Position numbers and translations under genes: made by a program. The notes beneath the pieces are model-generated. The model saw only the letters and a list, made by a program, of their open reading frames with translations, was not told the origin of the DNA and searched no databases. 64,000 nt of DNA from Zygaena filipendulae (taxonomy: Eukaryota > Arthropoda > Insecta > Lepidoptera > Zygaenidae), in the NCBI GenBank assembly GCA_907165275.2, contig OU015674.1:8209001-8273000 (forward strand). The letters are read 5' to 3'. Shown in pieces: positions 9,601 to 18,600 of the stretch. How positions within the stretch are numbered: position 1 is the first letter of the stretch; the number at the start of each line of letters is the position of its first letter.

Positions 9601-12565
9601 TCTGCGCCCGTGATGGTCACCATCAAGGTCAACAAGCCCTGTCGTGCTGGCTGGAAAGGTCACTTGGACTTTCTTCTTCTTCTTCTTTAGTTTATGGTTT
9701 CGTGCTTTTGACCTTCGTTTTTATGTATGGCAACAGGCTTCATGGATAAGTAGGCGCACTATTCAAGTAGAGAATAAAGTGGACAAGTAATGATTTAAGT
9801 TTTTTAGAAGCAATTCCTTGTTAAAGCACTGATTGACACTGGATTTCAAAATAAGGGGAATCAGCACCGTATTTTAAAGTTTAAAGAAACACTGGAATCT
9901 GGAAATCGCTTTAAAATAAGGAATTGGGCAAGATTTCTTTAAAATATACCTATCGACTTGCAGATGTTAGAGAAAAATATTAATTATTAGTACAAAGATA
10001 ATAATACAGATTCTTGATTTTTCCTCTTCCTCATCTACCACAATCTATACTTGTAAGCTTTGACCAAAGTTTTGCTCTAAACTACTCTGTCTACTGCGGT
10101 CTTCTGCATTATTGAGACTCCCATGTCATTGACATCACTATTTGTTTCAACACCTGCTCATAATCAAAGTGTAGAACTTCTTCTGCCACATTCAACAATT
10201 CTTCGAGATTGTCGATATTCTTAAGAATTTTGGACACCAATAAATCCTTTAGGTTTCTGGATCTTAACGACTGTTGCAATTGTGACAATTTGATAGCTCG
10301 CTTTTCCTCTGGAACACTGTCCAACCTGGCGAGTGTACACGTTTCCAGGAGTGGCGGAGCGCGTGGACTACGCGCCGGGCACCGGCCCGCTGGCGCTGTT
10401 CCCCGAGGCGCGGCTGGAGGCGTGCTCGTCGGACGAGCGCTGCCCGGGCGTGACGCGCATCCAGGCGGCCGTGTCGCTGCAGGCGTCCCGCGCGGGCAGC
10501 AGCTGCGACCGCGACACCTACGCCGTGCACGCGCAAAAGACCATCTGCGGTGAGCGCCCGCCCAGGCCAGCGACACTCCCTTGAACCAAAAGTTACTGTG
10601 GATTTATGCGCGAACTTTTTTACCAACATTGGAATACTTCACCAAATTTCTATGGCCGCGTCATACATTGCATTGGTATGGTTGGCACAAAATGCTTTCA
10701 TAGATCGGATCAGCGATTAGTATGGAAGTGCCTACTCTTAAAACGTAGTGATTACTTGCTCAGTGCGCCCGCCGACGACTGCGCTCGACAGTCTTGCACC
10801 ACTATTTATATGTAAAAAGCCCACTCCACAATGAACCATCAAATGATCGTCCATCAGCGCCGCCATGATCGGTCAACTCTCTTCACAATGGGCCATGATG
10901 GCCCATAAAATGATAATTATCGTACGGTTCCAAACACTGAACTTATTTATTTATCGAGAAGTCTACACTGTACCCGAGACAACTATACATATACTGAGTA
11001 ATCGGCGATTGTGTGGACGCGCACGCAATCATGGGCCATCAATCCTTTGATGTACCGAGTTTACTGATTGATCACCTCTACCGGCGATGATGGCCACTCA
11101 TAGACAATCATGCCCTCTACACAATCGTGCATGTCTATAGTGACCCATTATGGGCCATTGTGAAGAGGAGCCATAAGGTTGCGCAAGGTTTCACCGTTGA
11201 ACAGCCAGCACAACATTCAGATTTTAAAAATAATAGTTTTAAAGTTCTGTTAAAAGGAGTGGAATGGAAGGAAGGAAATTCTCTTTTGCGGGTTTATGGT
11301 TAGATGAATATATAATTGTGGATTCTATTATGATTCGCAGGCTTGGATCCGAAGACAGTGGACCTGTTACCGAGCCCGGGAGAAGGCAACGAGTGGGCAA
11401 AGTCATTGAAACCTGACTCCGGTGAGTGGATGCTGCTGATTTTGTATTACCTGATCCTAAATTGAACAGTAATTGTACTATGAGTACTAGACAACTGACT
11501 ACTAGACAATTCCGGGATAAAAGTGCTCTTATGTCCTTTTCTGGAGCTCTGACAACGTGTACTATCAAAGAATAGAGATTAAATAAAGAAGCGACACTCC
11601 GCCTCCCACCAATTTCATGCCTCCTCATGCCCCGCAAAAATGACCTTGGTGAAGACCGAGGAAAGTTGTAAACATGTAAAATCTACATGTGACAATTATT
11701 CACTGACAACTGTCAGTTACTGTCAGCTCCCTGTCAACCTTACGATACGCACACGCGCGCAACACTTGTACACGTGCACAAGCCAGCCGTCTTTACTTGT
11801 GGGAGTCTTTACTTGAATCACTTCTTTTGGCTTTTTTGTTTGACACTCAAATGTTTATTATATTTTTGTAGCTGTTGATTTTCCAAATAGAGTAAAATAA
11901 AATAAATAAATAAAATTTGTATGGTGTGTCACCGGGCTGATAGTATATAAAATTTAGTGCAGTTTCACTTACCTACGTTGATTTCGGAGTTCCCGCGGAA
12001 ATTCCGGTATAAAAGTACCATATATGTCCTTTTCTATACCCCTGACAACGTGTATGCATAATTTCATGATGATCGGTCGAGTAGTTGAGGCGTGAAAGCG
12101 CAACAAACAAAAAAACTCGCATTCACATTTACATATAATGTATTCCAAAATTCTCTGCAAATATTTACAGGGTTGAAACTTGAAAGTATACACTGTTACA
12201 AACATGTTCAGAAAATAAAAAAATAATCAAACAAAATAAATTAATCGAAAAGAAAACCTGTGAAGGCGCTCGCCACTAATTTTGGATCATCTTATATAGG
12301 TACTAGCTGTCCCCCGCGATTTCATCCGCGGTAATTTCGGAGTTCCCGCGGAGGTTTCGGGAAAAAATTACTCTATGTCCTTCAGTTCCCGGGGGAATTC
12401 CGGGATAAAAACTATCCTATCTTTTAAGTTGGACCATATTATAAATAGTTGCAAAATTTTATCAAAATCCGTTCAGTAGTTTCGTAGTCCATCGCGGACA
12501 AACAACGTGACACGAGATTTATATATATTAGATTAGATTTAAATTGTCGTGTGGTTGTATCGCGT

Positions 12566-12604
<39 letters not shown>

Positions 12605-15600
12605 AGCAGGCCTGGACGGCGAGCAGATGTTCGTGTTCGACGGCGCGACGTCGGCGGTGGTGCCGGAGGCGGTGCTGCCGCACTCGCTGGGCGGCACGTT
12701 CGCGGTGTCCGCGTGGCTGCGGCACGCGCCGCCGCCCGACCACGACAAGCACCGCAAGGAGCACCTGCTGTGCCTCGCCGACGACCACAGTGAGTGCACT
12801 GCCACAGGGAAAATAGGGTACTTGCATGAAATTTATAATAAGAAATTGTGTCTCTATTTCAAAAATAGAGCCTTAGAAAAGCGTCATCGTGAAAGATTTA
12901 CTAAAAATTTTTCAATAGTTTCCAAAATATTCAACTTTTAATTTTGTGAAACGGAACGTTGCAACGAAACACCAATCACAGCCAAGCTTGAGACATGACA
13001 TCACTTTACTTTTTTTAGGAAACACTTACCTCTTTCAGAGAAGGCAAAAGAAACTAAGTGCATACAGTCAACGCATATTTTCCTTTTTCTGAAGTTTTTT
13101 ACTTTAAAATGTATCGGTAAGATGTATTTCGATTCTTTACTGGAACTTTTGGAAGTAAATCGACACAGTTCAACCTTAATTTCGCTTTTGGATATTGAAG
13201 TTATCTGTCTGTCAGTGTCACATAAACTTTTTTGTGTTATAAATAAATAAATAAATGACCCTGTCAATACGACAGTGACATTTCTATCACAGATTAATAA
13301 GGCGTAAATTTGAACTAGTGACGTCATTCCGCGTCTCGGCGGTAAGGTCTAGCAGTGATATCGTGGGAACCGAGCAGTGATATCGTGGTGTGATATCCTC
13401 AGAGATGAACCGGCACCACTACGCGCTGTTCGTGCGCAACTGCCGGCTGATCCTGCTGCTGCGCCGCGACTTCGGCGACGGGGACCTCAACATCTTCAGG
13501 CCCGCGGAGTGGCGCTGGAAGATACCTGAGGTACCATGGACCTTTGCCTTTATTTACTATGACCATAATATGTCACGTTAAAAAAACTTTTATTTCTAAA
13601 TTCTATTTAGTCCGTCAGTTAGGATATTAAAAAAATAATAGACATGTATATTTTGCTTTTTAAAATTTGTGAAAATATACTTGAAAAGGCACATTAAAGT
13701 TTAGGAGTGGGGACTCGTAACGTCATATGCAGGTAAAAACTGTACCTGCTTGAGACGTCACGCGACATCGAACTCAACGTATTTTTACGTATTTTTACTT
13801 ACAAAAGAAAAAATACGTGTAAAAAATTTGTTATTAATCTCCATACAGGAAGGACTAAAAACAAAAATTTGGTCAAATATTTTTTTTTATTACAAACTTT
13901 TTCTATATTTTAAAATAATTTCACCATTTAATCTTACGATTTAGGGAAAATTAAAATCTTATTTGTTAACAATTTGTTAAACTTTTGGCGCCTCTCATTT
14001 TTGGTTGGCTTAGGCCTAGGCCCAGGCCTTTTGGGCCTAAACTTAGATGCGCCACTGTGCTCAGTGATCCTATCGTCGCGTCGCGTCCGCCCCCAGGTGT
14101 GCGACGACGAGTGGCACCACTACGCCATCAACGTGCGCTTCCCGAGCGTCGAGCTGTACGTGGACGGCGCGCCGCACCGCGCGCCCGACGGGAAGGGGCC
14201 CGAGGTGACCGGCCACCACATGAAATCACTTTATCCTATACCTACCGTACCCACAAAGAGACGCAGCATACCTAAATACATACCTGTACATAGGTGATCG
14301 ACGACTGGCCGCTGCACCCGGCGCAGGGCATCAACACGACCATGGTGGTGGGCGCGTGCTGGCAGGGCACCGCCGCCGACGTGCGGCACCCGCTGCGGGG
14401 CGCGCTGGCCGGGCTGGCCGTGGCGCCCGGGGCGGTGCAGCCGCCCGCCGCGCTGCGCTGCGTGGCGCAGTGCCGCGAGGGGCTCAGCCTGGCGCCCGAC
14501 CTCTGTGAGTACAGCTGCCGGGCCGGGGGGGGCCCGGGGGGGCAGCCGCCCGCCGCGCTGCGCTGCGTGGCGCAGTGCCGCGAGGGGCTCAGCCTGGCGC
14601 CCGACCTCTGTGAGTACAGCTGCCGGGCCGGGGGGGGCCCGGGGGGGCAGCCGCCCGCCGCGCTGCGCTGCGTGGCGCAGTGCCGCGAGGGGCTCAGCCT
14701 GGCGCCCGACCTCTGTGAGTACAGCTGCCGGGCCGGCGGGGGGCCCGGGGGGGCAGCCGCCCGCCGCGCTGCGCTGCGTGGCGCAGTGCCGCGAGGGGCT
14801 CAGCCTGGCGCCCGACCTCTGTGAGTACAGCTGCCGGGCCGGCGGGGGGCCCGGGGGGGCAGCCGCCCGCCGCGCTGCGCTGCGTGGCGCAGTGCCGCGA
14901 GGGGCTCAGCCTGGCGCCCGACCTCTGTGAGTACAGCTGCCGGGCCGGGGGGGGCCCGGGGGGGCAGCCGCCCGCCGCGCTGCGCTGCGTGGCGCAGTGC
15001 CGCGAGGGGCTCAGCCTGGCGCCCGACCTCTGTGAGTACAGCTGCCGGGCCGGGGGGGGCCCGGGGGGGCAGCCGCCCGCCGCGCTGCGCTGCGTGGCGC
15101 AGTGCCGCGAGGGGCTCAGCCTGGCGCCCGACCTCTGTGAGTACAGCTGCCGGGCCGGGGGGGGCCCGGGGGGGCAGCCGCCCGCCGCGCTGCGCTGCGT
15201 GGCGCAGTGCCGCGAGGGGCTCAGCCTGGCGCCCGACCTCTGTGAGTACAGCTGCCGGGCCGGCGGGGGGCCCGGGGGGGCAGCCGCCCGCCGCGCTGCG
15301 CTGCGTGGCGCAGTGCCGCGAGGGGCTCAGCCTGGCGCCCGACCTCTGTGAGTACAGCTGCCGGGCTGCGCAGTGCCGGGGGGGCCCACGACTGTAGCAG
15401 GGTTGCTATAATATGTCTCATGTTATCTCGGCAGACCTGCGCTCGGTGTCAGTGGAGGGCGACGGCGTGGCGGACGTGGAGACGCTGCTGCGGCGCGTGG
15501 CGTATGGCGACGCGCGCGCCTTCCCCACGCCGGGCCGCCGCAACGTGCACCTGGCCACCACCATCACGTGCGTGCCCTACCTGTACCTGTACCTGTACCT

Positions 15601-18600
15601 GTGCCTGCGTCTGTACCCTCGTCCGCAGCTCGATAACGACCTCGGTACCGCTCCGCCCCCAGCTGCGACAACGGGCGCGTGGTGACGGCGCGGCCCGCGG
15701 AGGCGTACATCATGGTGCTGCGGCCGCAGACGCCCACGGTGCTGCTCAACGGCTCGGCGGACGCGGCGCGCGACTACGCGCACTTCCGCGCCGGCCTGCG
15801 CGTGTTCCCCGACCTGGGCGTGCACGTGCTCGCCGATAACGGCCACGGTGCGTACAGCCATGTACAGCGTACTCGCTAGTGCGAATGTTTGTTTGTGTGT
15901 TACGCTTTCACGCTTTAACTACTCGACCGATCATCATGATTTGCATTATCAGCGATACGGAAGAGGATGTAAGGTACTTAATATCCTAGAATTCCTACGA
16001 GAGTTGGTAAAAATTTTAGATTTGTTTTTTTTTGTTACTGCATACGTTTTTAGAACACTGGCCTAAAATTGGAAACCTTTTAACATCGAACCCCGAACCC
16101 TTCAGAGGCGGAGAGCCAGAAGCTGGACTCGTGCGTGGTGTCGGTGTACCCGGCGCTGAACCCGGACCACGAGGCGCTGGCGCTGCGCGAGGCGGCCGCG
16201 CTGCCGCTGCGCTACGACATCCGCGCCGCCGTCACGCGCGACGGCGTCATCCTCACCGGCGCCGACTCCGTGCGCAACTACCAGCAGGTACGGCACCCGA
16301 CACCCGACAACCGACACCCGACACCCGACATCCGACACCCGACACCCGACACCCGACACCTGACACCCGACACCCGACATCCGACACCCGACACCCGACA
16401 CCCGACACCTGACACCCGACACCCGACACCCGACACCTGACACCCGACACCCGACACCCAATACCCGACACCCAACACTCGACACCCGACACCCGACACC
16501 CGACACCCAACACCCGACACCCGACACGATCCGCACTCAAAATAATTCATATTCTTATACATTGGATAAGTCTTTTCGTTCTCGAGATGATAGCTGAATC
16601 TCAAGAACGAAAATACATATCCAATGGATTTTTGTTGTCAGGTCGAGGTTAAATTTGTGTTAACATGTTCACTGTAACGCAGGTTCTGCGTGAGATCGAG
16701 TACAGCAACAAGAAGCCCGCCTACTACCTGAACCGGGTGTTTAAACTCACCTGCTCCGAGCTCAACGGACGTTTCACCAGCAACGAATACGTGCAGACGG
16801 TGAGTGGAACGGTCACTTTTACAATGGCTGTAGGTTTTACTTAATCCGGACTTTTTTTTAAAAAAAATCCGGACCTTCATAAAATCCGGACTTTTTCGGA
16901 CCGTAGAATCCGGATTTATCCGGAAATTGGAAATTTTTATTTTATTTTTATTTTACTTTATTTGGAAAATCAACAGCTACAAAAATATAATGAACATTTG
17001 AGTATCAAACAAAAAAGCCGATTACAGATTTTCGCACATGGGTAGTGGAATAATAAAAAAAAACATCAATTGCTCAATAGGCAGCAGCAACTTGCACACA
17101 TACACATACATACTTTTAAAGTCCGAATCTTTTGGACCTTTAAAATCCGGATTTTAAAAATTCTTCGTTGACTCGATTGATACGGTCGTTGTATGTGTGT
17201 TCCCGCAGCTGACAGTAGTGCACCCGCACATGTCGGGCGGCGGCGGCGGGGAGGGCGCGGCGGCGGGCGGCGCGGCGCTGGCGCGGGAGCTGCACCCCAG
17301 CGGGGTGGCCGACAAAATGGACGCCGTCGCCAGGGACAAGGTATGTCTAAACACTGGTATTTTTTTAACATGGCTACGCATGACTTAATCTTACACTGAA
17401 TTTGTTGAGGAGTGCCACCTCAATTCTACTTAATAATGAAATTTACGCTAGTGCAGCGCAGTTCGTCATATTATATTTTCGTATCATCGATCCTTATACT
17501 TTGTGTCTTTGTGGTGTAAATATGTCAGCTTTAGATGATTGATTCAACAATCGATACATCAGAGTGTAAAATCGATTCAAGCTCACTTCTGAACATTGGT
17601 AAGCGGCATTTCTTGCCCCTTACCACGTTACAATTCATTAACACGTTGTATAGAGAAGAAAATTGGGTACTTTTTGTCCCGTGATTCCCGCGGGAACTCC
17701 GATATGAGATATTAAACGAATGTTCCCCGGCAGTCCCCGGCTGCGCCGGCGACGCGGCTGGCGGCCCCGCGGCAGTTCGCGGCGCAGCGCCAGCGCGAGC
17801 GCGCGCCGCACGCCGCCGACGTGCCCGCGCCGCGCCTGCGGGCCGCGCCCGCGCCCGACCACGCGCCGCCCAGTCAGTACAACCGCCTGCTTACTCGCTT
17901 AATAAATAAGCTAAACTTTAACAATAAAAAATTAAACCGTCACTAACCGCCGCACTCAGAGTCGACTTTAATGATTACTTAACTAATTATGTTACATCTC
18001 ATTAAATGCCAATTAACATTAATTTACTGAACGTCTCTGATTGCTGCAGTTTTGTTTTAAAAATCTATACTTAACTAAGTAATCATTAAAGTCGACTCTG
18101 AGTGCGGCCGCAAGAGTTCCGTTGTCTGTCTATAAATCCCGTTCGGATGCTCTCGCACGAAAAACGCTTGCAACGCATCGGACTCTCGACTCGCGCGTAA
18201 AACGCCTCATCTGGACAGGCTCTAACGGTTGCACGTTGCAGACAACGTGGCGCTGCTGATCGGCGTGGTGTCGGCGGGCGCGGCGCTGCTGGCGCTGGGC
18301 GTGGGCGTGGGCCGCGCGCGCACCGCCAGCGCCTGCGCCCGCGCCCGCGCCCGCCGCGCGCCCGCCGCCGCGCGCCCGCCCGCGCCGCTGCACGACCCCG
18401 AGATGGCGTGGGACGACTCCGCGCTCAACATCACCGTCAACCCGATGGACGAGGTGACACGTCGCATACCGTTTATTCGAATTTACTTACAAAAAATCAC
18501 ATCCGGCCAGTGCATCAAAATTCGTGCACCCCCTGGTGTTGCTGGCTGTTCATTTTCCATACAAAAAAAAACGCTCGATATCGAAAGGACGAGAGCGAAA

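Noticed and set aside
14821..15397. Frames encoding repeated Cys-rich or Gly/Pro-rich units as a separate gene
   Set aside because: They are translations of the tandem exon-end repeat. From the fourth unit on they are out of the calsyntenin frame.
16032..16604. Several overlapping frames of more than 95 codons, rich in PDTRH or CRVSGVG
   Set aside because: All come from the (CACCCGA)n minisatellite read in different frames.
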